Source: Phascolarctobacterium_A sp034086985 (lineage in GTDB: Bacteria > Bacillota > Negativicutes > Acidaminococcales > Acidaminococcaceae). Taken from it: a DNA stretch of 64,000 bases. Shown piece after piece: positions 1-7,428 of this stretch. The stretch's first letter is position 1; the number at the start of each line of letters is the position of its first letter. The notes beneath the pieces were generated by a model. It was not told the DNA's origin. It made no database searches and was given only the letters and a program-made list of their open reading frames with translations. Location of the stretch: contig JAXDZG010000009.1 in NCBI GenBank assembly GCA_034086985.1, forward strand, positions 78,445 to 142,444. Direction: 5' to 3'. The position numbers and the translations under genes are program-made.

Positions 1-68
1 TCAAAATTAGTCAGAGTTTTTTCCGGAACATAATGTCCCACGCCTAAAATACCAACTGCTCTTGTCAT
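1..68 (-). CDS. fabH: 3-oxoacyl-ACP synthase III (FabH), 5' end only
   Basis: Only the first 22 or so codons lie in the window; the gene runs off the left edge. The visible N-terminus, MTRAVGILGVGHYVPEKTLT, is the typical opening of the condensing enzyme that starts fatty-acid synthesis by joining acetyl-CoA to malonyl-ACP. Its ATG overlaps the plsX stop codon in an ATGA arrangement, so it is probably translationally coupled as third gene of fapR-plsX-fabH. The catalytic Cys-His-Asn residues are outside the window. The call rests on the N-terminus plus the well-known plsX-fabH linkage. Confidence 0.85.
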   Translation of the reverse strand, partial: MTRAVGILGVGHYVPEKTLTNF

Positions 69-1087
69 TTATCTAGTTCCTCGTTTCTTTTTGATTCAGC
101 AATGCGCTGGGCAATAATGCTGACTACATCCTGCTCGGCAAAATCCATAGCTACGTGAATGGCATTGGTAATGGCCTTCGCCTTAGAGCTGCCGTGGCAA
201 ATGATAAAGGGTGCGCGGATGCCCAATAACAGAGCACCACCGTATTCCGCCGGGTCCAGACGCTTTTTGAGGCCCTTCAAAGCGGGCTTAATCAAAAGAC
301 CGCCCAGCTTAGCTAGGATACCACCCTTTAGGATGGCTTCCTTCACCATGGTCATAATGGCCTTAGCCAGGCCCTCGCCAAACTTCAGCACCACATTGCC
401 CACAAAGCCATCGCAGACAACCACGTCCACGGTACCCTTGTTAATGTCACGACCCTCCACATTGCCAATGAACTTAATGGTCTTTTCCTTCTTCAGCAAG
501 GGATAGGTTGCCAGAGCTACTTCGTTACCCTTAGTTTCTTCTTCACCGATGTTCAAAAGTCCTACCCGCGGCGCAGAAATTTTAAGAATTTTTTCTGCGT
601 ACACCGTACCCATGATAGCACTTTGCTTCATGTGCTCAGGCTTAGCATCCACCTTAGCGCCGCTATCAAGCACCACAGTGGTACCGGTCAGGCTCGGAAT
701 CGGGGTTGCAATAGCCGGGCGCTCCACGCCCTTAATACGGCCTACGCCAAAAAGCGCTGCCGCTACCGCAGCACCGGTGCTACCGGAGGAAACCAAAGCA
801 TCGCATTCCTTATTGCGCAGCAGCCTTGCAGCTACCACGATAGAAGCATCTTTTTTAGACTTCACAGCAATGGCCGGATGCTCGCTCATCTCAATTACCT
901 CGCTGGCATGGTGCACCGTAATACGCTCATCCTTATCCGCGTGATACTTCACCAGCAGCTCCTTGATAACCTTCTCATCACCCACCAAAACCGTTTCACA
1001 GCCATAGGCCTTAACCGCGTTGACAGCTCCTAAAACCAGCTCCTTGGGACCATAATCGGTGCCCATGACGTCCACTGCGATTTTCAT
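65..1087 (-). CDS. plsX: Phosphate acyltransferase PlsX
   Basis: A 340-residue protein of normal PlsX length. It makes acyl-phosphate from acyl-ACP, the acyl donor for the first acylation of glycerol-3-phosphate in phospholipid synthesis, and is peripherally membrane associated. The N-terminal DVMGTDYGPKELVLGAV stretch, the SSGSTGAAVAAALFGVGRIKG motif region near residue 100 and the VVCDGFVGNVVLK stretch near residue 225 are typical of the family. Its start overlaps the fapR stop (ATGA) and its stop overlaps the fabH start, so the three genes form a tight operon. FapR, encoded just upstream, is the known repressor of this pathway in Gram-positive bacteria. Confidence 0.97.
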   Translation of the reverse strand: MKIAVDVMGTDYGPKELVLGAVNAVKAYGCETVLVGDEKVIKELLVKYHADKDERITVHHASEVIEMSEHPAIAVKSKKDASIVVAARLLRNKECDALVSSGSTGAAVAAALFGVGRIKGVERPAIATPIPSLTGTTVVLDSGAKVDAKPEHMKQSAIMGTVYAEKILKISAPRVGLLNIGEEETKGNEVALATYPLLKKEKTIKFIGNVEGRDINKGTVDVVVCDGFVGNVVLKFGEGLAKAIMTMVKEAILKGGILAKLGGLLIKPALKGLKKRLDPAEYGGALLLGIRAPFIICHGSSKAKAITNAIHVAMDFAEQDVVSIIAQRIAESKRNEELDK

Positions 1088-1671
1088 GCTTCCTGCTCCC
1101 TTTCATGCTTGTCGCGCTGATCCATGGAAACAATTATGAATTTAGCGCGAAATACTTCCTCATTATTGCTTTTAATGCTTACAAAAATATAATACTTATC
1201 CATGCGCTTATGGGTGACCACAGCCTTGGCCACAAGGGTAGCACCGGCGCTCACCGGCACCTTGTACTTCACATTGCCCACCGCAGTGAGTGCCCTTTCG
1301 GCGTCCACCACTGCCAAAGCCAGGGTATTGGCCATGGCAAACATATAATAGCCACGGGCAATGCCTGTTTTTTCTAATACCATATCGCTGGATATTTTCA
1401 AAGTAGAAATGCCCAGCTTATTTAATTCCAGATCCAAGAGCTCGCCCACAATATCCTTTTTATCGATGGCGCGCACCTTGGTTTGGGCATCCTCAGCCAT
1501 GGTACGTGTTCTGGCCCGCAGCTCAGGTATCCCCAGCGTCACTCGGTCCAAACGGATTGTCTGTACGCTGACCTTCAGCATCTGCGCCAGCTGCTCATCA
1601 GTGCTAAAGGGATTATCCTTCAGCAGCTTTTTCAAGCTCTTGTGACGTATTAACTTTTTCGAAGAATTCAT
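1084..1671 (-). CDS. fapR: FapR, malonyl-CoA-responsive repressor of fatty-acid and phospholipid genes
   Basis: About 195 residues. The N-terminal third holds a DeoR-like helix-turn-helix (around residues 22-50, FSTDEQLAQMLKVSVQTIRL). The C-terminal two thirds form a hot-dog fold that binds malonyl-CoA in characterised homologues. I chose the ATG at 1671 over a GTG one codon upstream because the ATG is better spaced from the purine-rich GGGTGA. The gene heads fapR-plsX-fabH and has its own promoter with a FapR-type operator over the transcription start, the arrangement known for FapR autoregulation. A terminator after rpmF separates it from the genes upstream. Confidence 0.95.
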   Translation of the reverse strand: MNSSKKLIRHKSLKKLLKDNPFSTDEQLAQMLKVSVQTIRLDRVTLGIPELRARTRTMAEDAQTKVRAIDKKDIVGELLDLELNKLGISTLKISSDMVLEKTGIARGYYMFAMANTLALAVVDAERALTAVGNVKYKVPVSAGATLVAKAVVTHKRMDKYYIFVSIKSNNEEVFRAKFIIVSMDQRDKHEREQEA

Positions 1672-1686
1672 CACTTCACCCGCTTT

Positions 1687-1703
1687 TTAGTACCAGCTCA
1701 TAA
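1687..1703 (-). promoter_or_regulatory. Candidate FapR operator
   Basis: The 17-bp element TTAGTACCAGCTCATAA keeps the TTAGTACC half of the FapR site known from Bacillus and Staphylococcus; the other half is degenerate. It lies just downstream of the -10 box, covering the expected start of fapR transcription, as expected for autorepression relieved by malonyl-CoA. Confidence 0.75.
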
Positions 1704-1714
1704 TATCTGTTTTT

Positions 1715-1743
1715 ATTATAAAATGAGGCGGGGTATTTGGCAA
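1715..1743 (-). promoter_or_regulatory. Promoter of fapR-plsX-fabH
   Basis: On the minus strand TTGCCA (1738-1743) and TATAAT (1715-1720) are separated by 17 bases. The predicted transcription start near 1708 places the FapR operator at about +5 to +21. Confidence 0.75.
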
Positions 1744-1808
1744 GTGTTTTTCGTGAGATTTCACAAAATTGCAGAGAATTTTTTACTTGCTTAATTAAAA
1801 AGGGCAAG

Positions 1809-1842
1809 CAAAAAGCCCCCGGAGATTACTCTCCAGAGGCTT
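1809..1842 (-). terminator. Rho-independent terminator after rpmF
   Basis: On the minus strand an AGCCTCtGGAGA / TCTCCgGGGGCT stem with a GTAA loop is followed by TTTTT. It ends the yceD-rpmF transcript before the fapR promoter. Confidence 0.85.
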
Positions 1843-1855
1843 CAATAAGCTTTAA

Positions 1856-2035
1856 TTATTCAGCAACTGCAATGACTTGTTTGCCGTCATAGTAACCGCA
1901 TTCAGTGCAAACGCGATGGGGCATTTTCAATTCATGACATTGCGGGCATTCAACCATGCCAGGAACGCTCAATTTCCAGTTAGCACGACGTCTGTCACGA
2001 CGAGCCTTGGACATTTTTCTCTTAGGTACTGCCAT
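1856..2035 (-). CDS. rpmF: 50S ribosomal protein L32
   Basis: A 59-residue protein beginning MAVPKRKMSKARRDRRRANW, the standard L32 N-terminus. Two CxxC pairs (CPQC near residue 30, CTEC near residue 43) form the zinc ribbon of the Cys-containing form of L32. A strong AGGAGGTG ribosome binding site precedes the ATG. It follows yceD by 35 bases, the conserved yceD-rpmF pairing, and is closed by a clear terminator. It sits next to the fatty-acid genes, as in many bacteria. Confidence 0.97.
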   Translation of the reverse strand: MAVPKRKMSKARRDRRRANWKLSVPGMVECPQCHELKMPHRVCTECGYYDGKQVIAVAE

Positions 2036-2070
2036 TTCTCAACACACCTCCTCAGTGCTATGAAGTGAAT

Positions 2071-2574
2071 TTAATTTTTGATGAATTGCTTCAATGCCGC
2101 TAGCCTTGGATCGACGGTAAGTCTGTCACAGCCGCAGTCGCCATCGTTAAGATCAGCGCCACAAACAGGACACAACCCCCGGCAGTCTGGTTTACACAGA
2201 GCCTGCATGGGCTCTGCAAGCAGCAGCCCTTCACGAAGCGGTTCTGTTATGTCGATAACATCCGAATCGTAAACAAAAGCATCATTTTCAATATTATCAG
2301 CCCCGGCCGGATAGAATTTCTCCACCACCTCTGCCTCTGTGACGCCTGTAAACTCCTTCAGGCAACGGCCGCAGGTGCGCTGCACCTTGCACTGCATCTT
2401 GGCCTGCAAAAGCAAAACATCACCGGCATTGCTCATAGTGCCCACCAGCTTTACGCTACCGATTATGCCCATTTCCTCGGGACTAATCTCCAGCTCCGCC
2501 GGCTCCAGCTCATAAGCAAGTGGCTTTTCTCCAACCAGTCTTTTCTTGATTTGTGCGACATTTATCTTAATCAT
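2071..2574 (-). CDS. YceD/DUF177 family protein, probable rRNA-accumulation factor
   Basis: A 167-residue protein of the DUF177 (YceD) family. Homologues precede rpmF in most bacteria and have been tied to 23S rRNA accumulation. The hallmark cysteines are present: a CGRCL motif near residue 90 and a C-terminal cluster with CKPDC, CPVC and CGC, probably binding metal. It is the first gene of the yceD-rpmF unit, behind a promoter that matches consensus exactly. Family membership is clear; the molecular role is from literature on homologues only. Confidence 0.9.
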   Translation of the reverse strand: MIKINVAQIKKRLVGEKPLAYELEPAELEISPEEMGIIGSVKLVGTMSNAGDVLLLQAKMQCKVQRTCGRCLKEFTGVTEAEVVEKFYPAGADNIENDAFVYDSDVIDITEPLREGLLLAEPMQALCKPDCRGLCPVCGADLNDGDCGCDRLTVDPRLAALKQFIKN

Positions 2575-2592
2575 ATTTCACCAATCGTTACA

Positions 2593-2621
2593 ATTATAGC
2601 GGTACTGAGGCTCTTTGTCAA
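2593..2621 (-). promoter_or_regulatory. Consensus promoter of yceD-rpmF
   Basis: On the minus strand TTGACA (2616-2621) and TATAAT (2593-2598) are perfect consensus hexamers with the ideal 17-base spacing, as expected for a ribosomal protein gene. Confidence 0.88.
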
Positions 2622-2678
2622 GAAAAACCTACGTTTAAAGCAAAAAATCTATAACAAAATTTACACTAGACAGCATTT

Positions 2679-3887
2679 TTAGAGTTTAATGATACGTCTG
2701 CAGATGTTGAAGGTATCACGAGCGATAACCAATTCCTCATTAGTGGGGATGACGAAAATCTTTACTCTAGCACGACGCACGCTGATTTCTCTTTCCTTGC
2801 CACGAATTTTATTTAAATCCGGGTCAATGCGAGTGCCAAGATATTCGAGGCCATTGCAAATCTTGTCGCGCATAAAGGGGGAATTTTCACCCAAGCCTGC
2901 GGTAAAGACAATGGCGTCCACGCCGCCCATGGCAGCCACATAGCCACCGATATATTTTTTAACCTTGTAAGCGAAAACGTCTATGGCCAGCTGGCTGCGG
3001 TCGTCACCACGGTTAGCAGCGCTCTCCAAATCGCGGAAGTCGCTGGACAGGCCGCTGATGCCCAAAATACCGCTGCGACGGTTCAGGTAATCGTCAATTT
3101 GCTGGGCCGTCATATTTTCCTTTTCCATGAGGAAGGGGATAATGGCCGGGTCAATCTCGCCACTGCGGGTACCCATAATCAGGCCCTCTAGAGGTGTATA
3201 GCCCATGCTGGTGTCAATGGATTTGCCATATTTGATGGCCGTAATGCTGGCGCCGTTGCCCAAATGGCAAGTAATAATGCGCAAATCCGTCATATGCTCG
3301 CCCATCAGCTCCGCTGCTCTTTGGGCCACATATTTATGGGAGGTGCCATGAAAGCCGTACCGGCGCAGACCATATTTTACATACAGCTCGTAGGGCAGGC
3401 CGTATAAATAGGCCACCTTGGGCATGGTTTGGTGGAACGCTGTATCGAAAACAGCTACCTGGGGCACGCCCTTCATCAAATTCATGCAGGCCTCGATACC
3501 AAACAGGTTAGGCGGATTATGCAAGGGCGCAATCTCGCTGCAGGCCTTAATGCCCTGCAAAACCTCTCCGGTAATCAAAACGCTATCCGCAAAGCGCTCA
3601 CCGCCGTGCACAACACGATGGCCTACAGCGTCAATCTCTGACATATCTTTAATAACGCCGTATTCCTTATGCGTCAACGCTTTTAAGACCATTTTGATAC
3701 CAACCACGTGGTCCGGTATATCTTCCTTTAAGTCAATGGTATACTTTCCCACAGGCGTGTGCTTTAAGGTGGACCCCTCCATGCCAATGCGCTCTACGAG
3801 ACCCTTGGCCATAACCTTTTCGCCCTCCATATTAATCAGCTGATATTTGATGGAGGAGCTGCCGCAGTTTACAACGAATACAATCAC
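2679..3887 (-). CDS. ackA: Acetate kinase
   Basis: A 402-residue enzyme of normal length that interconverts acetate + ATP and acetyl phosphate + ADP, giving ATP during fermentation to acetate. ASKHA-fold signatures are intact: the N-terminal phosphate loop VNCGSSSIKYQL (residues 6-17), GHRVVHGGERF near residue 88, DTAFHQTMP near 148 and GFHGTSHKYV near 179. No pta gene is adjacent, so acetyl phosphate must come from an enzyme encoded elsewhere. It is divergent from tmcAL across about 250 bases. Confidence 0.97.
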   Translation of the reverse strand: MIVFVVNCGSSSIKYQLINMEGEKVMAKGLVERIGMEGSTLKHTPVGKYTIDLKEDIPDHVVGIKMVLKALTHKEYGVIKDMSEIDAVGHRVVHGGERFADSVLITGEVLQGIKACSEIAPLHNPPNLFGIEACMNLMKGVPQVAVFDTAFHQTMPKVAYLYGLPYELYVKYGLRRYGFHGTSHKYVAQRAAELMGEHMTDLRIITCHLGNGASITAIKYGKSIDTSMGYTPLEGLIMGTRSGEIDPAIIPFLMEKENMTAQQIDDYLNRRSGILGISGLSSDFRDLESAANRGDDRSQLAIDVFAYKVKKYIGGYVAAMGGVDAIVFTAGLGENSPFMRDKICNGLEYLGTRIDPDLNKIRGKEREISVRRARVKIFVIPTNEELVIARDTFNICRRIIKL

Positions 3888-4007
3888 AATATGCCTCCTA
3901 GTAAGCTACACATCCACAGACTCTGCTGCTTTTCCCGCAGGCAACACACCTACGGGCACTCATAAGATAAGTATACACTATTTAGCAAGAAAAATACAGT
4001 GCATAAT

Positions 4008-4036
4008 TTATGTATACATAGCTTTTATGTTATAAT
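4008..4036 (+). promoter_or_regulatory. Candidate tmcAL promoter
   Basis: TTATGT (4008-4013), 17 bases, TATAAT (4031-4036). The -10 is perfect and the -35 weak. The predicted start is near 4043, leaving a leader of about 100 bases. The rest of the ackA-tmcAL gap holds no gene. Confidence 0.55.
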
Positions 4037-4081
4037 ATGCTAAGAGCGTAGTACTTTTTTAGGAGCTAAAGGCGATTTTTA

Positions 4082-4098
4082 AGCAAGCTAGGTACTAA
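4082..4098 (-). promoter_or_regulatory. FapR-like half-operator in the tmcAL leader
   Basis: Read on the minus strand this is TTAGTACCTAG followed by a degenerate half. The first 11 bases match the FapR consensus better than the fapR site itself. It lies in the transcribed leader of tmcAL. A second TAGTAC occurs at about 4048. FapR control of this gene would be unexpected and chance is possible. Confidence 0.35.
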
Positions 4099-4141
4099 AA
4101 AATAAGCTCAATTTTAGCAATAATTTTAAGGAAGATGCAGC

Positions 4142-5458
4142 ATGATTTATGCCACCGGCATTATTGCCGAATATAATCCCTTTCATAACGGACATTTATA
4201 CCAGCTCAAGAAGGCCGCACGCCTTACAGAGCAGCCCATCATCGTGGTGATGAGCGCCAGCTTTATGCAGCGGGGCGAGCCCGCCTGCCTTGATAAGTGG
4301 CTGCGGGCCCGGCTGGCCGTGGAAAACGGCGCTGCGCTGGTGCTGGAGCTGCCCACGAATTTTTCCTTGCGCAGCGCCCAGTTTTTTGCCAGCGGGGGCG
4401 TGCAGCTACTGGCAGCCACGGGCTGCGTCAATGCGCTGGCCTGCGGTGTGGAGTCGCCGGAGCGCGACTTTGTCGCTTTGGCCAACAGCATTATGAGCGC
4501 GAAGGCGCAAAGCCGCATTAAAGAGCTTTTAAGCCAAGGTAAAAGCTATGCCGTAGCCTGCGCTGCCGTGCTGGCGGAAGCAGAGCAAGCGTCAGCTGCT
4601 GCTAGCTCAGACAATAGTGTATCAGGCTACGCTCCTCTCGCCAAGCCTAACGATATTTTGGCCTTAGAATATACTAAAGCGCTTGTTAATACGGATATCA
4701 AGCCTTATTTTATAAAACGCCTTGGTGATGGCTACAACGAGCGGGAAATAACTGGTACCATGGCTAGCGCTACGGCTATAAGACAGGCTCTTAAGGCTGA
4801 GCGTAATACATACTACGCCAACACTCTCTCCACTGCCAACGCAAGCAACAACGCCGATACCAACGCTGCTGCAAGCACCTTTAGCTGGCGCCAAGCAGTG
4901 CCCGCCAGCGTAGCCCTGGCCCTTCAAGAAGGGCAGCCGGGCTACGACGAGCAGCTTTTGTGGCAGCTATTGCGCTATCGCCTGCGCCTGCTTGAGGCAG
5001 AGGACATCGCCGATGCCTGCCAATGCAGCGAGGGCTTGGAAAACCTGCTCAAGCAAAGCGCAGGCTGCGCTACCCTGGCCCAGGCGCTCCAGCTATGCAC
5101 CAGCAAGCGCTACACTACGAGCCGCATTCGGCGGCTCTTCATGCAGCTGCTTTTGCAGGTGCCCCGCTGGCGCTGGGAGGAAAACGCCCCCGCCTACCTT
5201 AGAGTACTGGCCTTTAACGATACCGGCCGCCAGCTTTTGAAGCAGATGAAGTCTAGCGCCACCCTACCCATCATTACCGGTATCGCCAAAAACTGGCGCT
5301 ACAAGCTTGCCCATTTGCCTCTGCGCCAGCAGCAAATTTACATCCAGCAGCTGGAGCTGGAGCTCAAGGCCACGGAGCTGTGGAGCCTTTTGCAGCTCAA
5401 CCCCGCCCTCAATCGGGCGGGCAACGACCTGCTCACCTCCCCCGTTTACGTAAAATAA
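4142..5458 (+). CDS. tmcAL: tRNA(Met) cytidine acetate ligase TmcAL (YlbM family)
   Basis: A 438-residue nucleotidyltransferase-fold protein. Characterised family members use acetate and ATP to make N4-acetylcytidine at the wobble position of elongator tRNA-Met. The N-terminal GIIAEYNPFHNGHLYQL carries the HxGH nucleotide-binding motif (NGH at residues 17-19). Compared with typical YlbM the chain has low-complexity Ala/Ser/Asn/Thr stretches near residues 145-160 and 228-245, probably surface loops. It lies opposite ackA, and its use of acetate as substrate may be more than coincidence. Confidence 0.92.
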   Translation: MIYATGIIAEYNPFHNGHLYQLKKAARLTEQPIIVVMSASFMQRGEPACLDKWLRARLAVENGAALVLELPTNFSLRSAQFFASGGVQLLAATGCVNALACGVESPERDFVALANSIMSAKAQSRIKELLSQGKSYAVACAAVLAEAEQASAAASSDNSVSGYAPLAKPNDILALEYTKALVNTDIKPYFIKRLGDGYNEREITGTMASATAIRQALKAERNTYYANTLSTANASNNADTNAAASTFSWRQAVPASVALALQEGQPGYDEQLLWQLLRYRLRLLEAEDIADACQCSEGLENLLKQSAGCATLAQALQLCTSKRYTTSRIRRLFMQLLLQVPRWRWEENAPAYLRVLAFNDTGRQLLKQMKSSATLPIITGIAKNWRYKLAHLPLRQQQIYIQQLELELKATELWSLLQLNPALNRAGNDLLTSPVYVK

Positions 5459-5494
5459 GCTCTGACCATGCCCCTTACGGGGCTTGGCCAGAGC
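5459..5494. terminator. Bidirectional terminator between tmcAL and the AGCS symporter
   Basis: A near-perfect stem (GCTCTG-CCA-GCCCC / GGGGC-TGG-CAGAGC) with a TTAC loop, T-rich on both sides. It lies between the convergent tmcAL and symporter genes and can stop both. Confidence 0.88.
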
Positions 5495-5520
5495 TTAATT
5501 CTTTTGCTTATATACTTAGC

Positions 5521-6864
5521 TTATTTTTCGCGTTCCTTTAAGTGCTTTTCATAAGCCTTGGTTTCAGCCACAACCACACCGGTCAGGGCCAACAGAGCAA
5601 TCAAGTTGGGGATGGCCATGAGGCCATTGACGATATCGGCCAGCACCCAAATTTCTTCCAGCTTCAGGAAGGGACCGCAGGCGATCAGAATGATGAAGAT
5701 AATGCGATAAGGCATAATAGCTTTAACGCCCATCAAATATTCTACACAGCGCTCGCCGTAGTAATTCCAGCCCAAAATGGTGGTGAAGGCGAAGAGCACC
5801 AGGCCCACCATCAGCAGCATGGAGCCAAAGCCCGGGAAAGCAGCTGCAAAGGCTGCATCAGTCATAGCAGCGCCCTTTAAAGGACCGCACCAAGCGCCGG
5901 TTACGATCAGGGATAAGCCAGTCAAGGAGCAAATGATGATGGTATCGATAAAGGTACCAGTCATGGAAACAAGGCCTTGCTCAGCAGCCCATTTGGTTTT
6001 AGCAGCAGCTGCTACGATAGGAGCGGAACCTAAGCCGGACTCGTTGGAGAAAACGCCACGGGCAACGCCGCTACGCATAGCCAGCATGACGGTTGCGCCC
6101 AGGAAGCCGCCTTGCGCAGCGGTGGTGGTGAAGGCATCCTGCAGCACCATGCCGATGGCACCGGGAACCTTATCTGCAAAGCAAATCAAAATGCCCACAG
6201 TAGTGATGAAGTACAGCACTGCCATGGCAGGCACGATTTTAGAAGCAACGTTAGCAATGGATTTCAGACCGCCGATGGTTACAGCAGCAACTACAACAGT
6301 CAGAGCGATACCGGTGTACATCACAGGGATACCGGCAGTAATCTTGGTAATTTCTACAATGGAGTTAACCTGAGCAAAGGTACCAATACCGAAGTATGCG
6401 CAAAGCACGCCGAAGGCAGCGAACATGACAGCCAGGGGCTTGTAGGATTTGCCAAGGCCATTTTCAATATAGTACATGGGGCCGCCGGAGATGTTGCCAT
6501 CTGCGTCCACAGTACGATATTTTACAGCCAAAAGGCATTCGGCATATTTGGTAGCCATGCCAAAGAAGGCAGCCATCCACATCCAGAAAAGAGCACCGGG
6601 GCCACCGGCCTTGACGGCGGTAGCAACACCGACGATGTTACCGGTACCAACGGTTGCAGCCAGAGCGGTGCACAGTGCCTTAAAAGAGTTAACATCGCCG
6701 CTACCATCATTTTTAGCACTAAAAATCAGCTTCAGAGCAGAGCCCAGCTTGAAGACTTGGATCAAACCCAAGCGAATGGTCAGCCAGATACCGGTGCCAA
6801 CTAAGAGCACCAAAAGTGGTGGGCCCCAGACAAAATCATCAATCGCATTCAACATTTCCAACAT
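5521..6864 (-). CDS. Sodium:alanine/glycine symporter (AGCS family)
   Basis: A 447-residue inner-membrane transporter with about ten hydrophobic segments. AGCS signatures include the FKALCTALAATVGTGNIVGVAT region near residue 65, the GPGALFWMWMAAFFGMATKYAE segment near 90 and FSNESGLGSAP near 270. The family takes up alanine or glycine with Na+. A tandem glycine riboswitch in its leader argues for glycine as a substrate, either for use when in excess or for export. Start is the ATG behind GGGAGATG. It is a single-gene transcript, ending at the bidirectional terminator shared with tmcAL. Confidence 0.95.
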   Translation of the reverse strand: MLEMLNAIDDFVWGPPLLVLLVGTGIWLTIRLGLIQVFKLGSALKLIFSAKNDGSGDVNSFKALCTALAATVGTGNIVGVATAVKAGGPGALFWMWMAAFFGMATKYAECLLAVKYRTVDADGNISGGPMYYIENGLGKSYKPLAVMFAAFGVLCAYFGIGTFAQVNSIVEITKITAGIPVMYTGIALTVVVAAVTIGGLKSIANVASKIVPAMAVLYFITTVGILICFADKVPGAIGMVLQDAFTTTAAQGGFLGATVMLAMRSGVARGVFSNESGLGSAPIVAAAAKTKWAAEQGLVSMTGTFIDTIIICSLTGLSLIVTGAWCGPLKGAAMTDAAFAAAFPGFGSMLLMVGLVLFAFTTILGWNYYGERCVEYLMGVKAIMPYRIIFIILIACGPFLKLEEIWVLADIVNGLMAIPNLIALLALTGVVVAETKAYEKHLKEREK

Positions 6865-6931
6865 AATAAAACATCTCCCTCTTTTTTCCCTCTCTCAGCA
6901 GGTTTAATCAATAATCATAAGTAAATAAAAA

Positions 6932-6957
6932 ACCGGAGTATGCGCATATACTCCGGT
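6932..6957 (-). terminator. Expression-platform terminator of the glycine riboswitch
   Basis: On the minus strand ACCGGAGTA / TACTCCGGT forms a strong stem followed by TTTTTTATTT, between the aptamers and the symporter start. It is placed to be the regulated terminator. A second stem at 6975-6994 (AAGCATC / GGATGCTT) lies between aptamer and terminator. Confidence 0.82.
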
Positions 6958-7002
6958 AAAGTCAACACCTATCCAAGCATCCCCACTGATGCTTAGATAT
7001 TA

Positions 7003-7195
7003 GCTTTGCTCCGTCCTTTGGCCTGAGAGATTGGTTTGCCACGCTTTACATGACAAGCTTGCACCTTCGGCGCCCATTTAAGGGACTCTCCAGAGTTGTG
7101 TCTGCTTACGGTTCCGCTTGTTTAAGCACCTGAGAGTTTTGCTCCTTCGGTAGGCATATGCCTTCTCCCATAAGCTTCATCCACTCGCTATTTAC
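7003..7195 (-). ncRNA. Tandem glycine riboswitch (two aptamers)
   Basis: Read on the minus strand the leader has two copies of the glycine aptamer core. The first has CCGAAGGAGCAA (about 7141-7150) then CTCTCAGG (7129-7136). The second has GCGCCGAAGGTGCAAG (about 7060-7073) then CTCTCAGGCC (about 7022-7029), with the GGACGGAGC closing strand at about 7008-7015. GGGAGA and GGAGAGTCCC strands open each aptamer. This matches the cooperative two-aptamer class known from gcvT and sodium:alanine symporter leaders. It fills most of the 411-base gene-free stretch between the symporter and the small Cys-rich gene. Confidence 0.93.
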
Positions 7196-7206
7196 TTATG
7201 TACGCT

Positions 7207-7235
7207 ATTATAGTACACTCTAGAGAAAAAAGCAA
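7207..7235 (-). promoter_or_regulatory. Promoter of the riboswitch-symporter transcript
   Basis: Minus-strand TTGCTT (7230-7235), 17 bases, TATAAT (7207-7212). The transcript would start near 7200, immediately before the first aptamer. Confidence 0.8.
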
Positions 7236-7275
7236 GCACTTTTTGAAAATATTATTTTGACCCTTATAACAGCCC

Positions 7276-7428
7276 TTATTTTTGCTTAGCAGCTATCTCG
7301 CGCATGCAATAAACCAAGGAGCCGTTGCCACGATGATTCATGATGCACTCACAGCAGGTGCCATGACGAGGGCAGGTGGTTTTGGGGCAGGTGCAGTTAG
7401 CTTCATTACAATGCTTACGTTCTTCCAT
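7276..7428 (-). CDS. Small cysteine-rich protein, DUF6485-like
   Basis: A 50-residue ORF with eight cysteines, including CTCPKTTCPRHGTCCECI (residues 12-29), and one late Cys at 41. The pattern C-x-C ... C-x-R-x-G-x-CCEC resembles the DUF6485 mini-proteins common in anaerobes, probably a zinc or other metal knuckle. A GGAGGAAT ribosome binding site lies just before the ATG. Its start lies 14 bases inside the end of the glycosyltransferase gene, so it is probably translated from that message. It is too short for most gene callers. The cysteine pattern and binding site make it convincing; the function is unknown. Confidence 0.75.
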   Translation of the reverse strand: MEERKHCNEANCTCPKTTCPRHGTCCECIMNHRGNGSLVYCMREIAAKQK

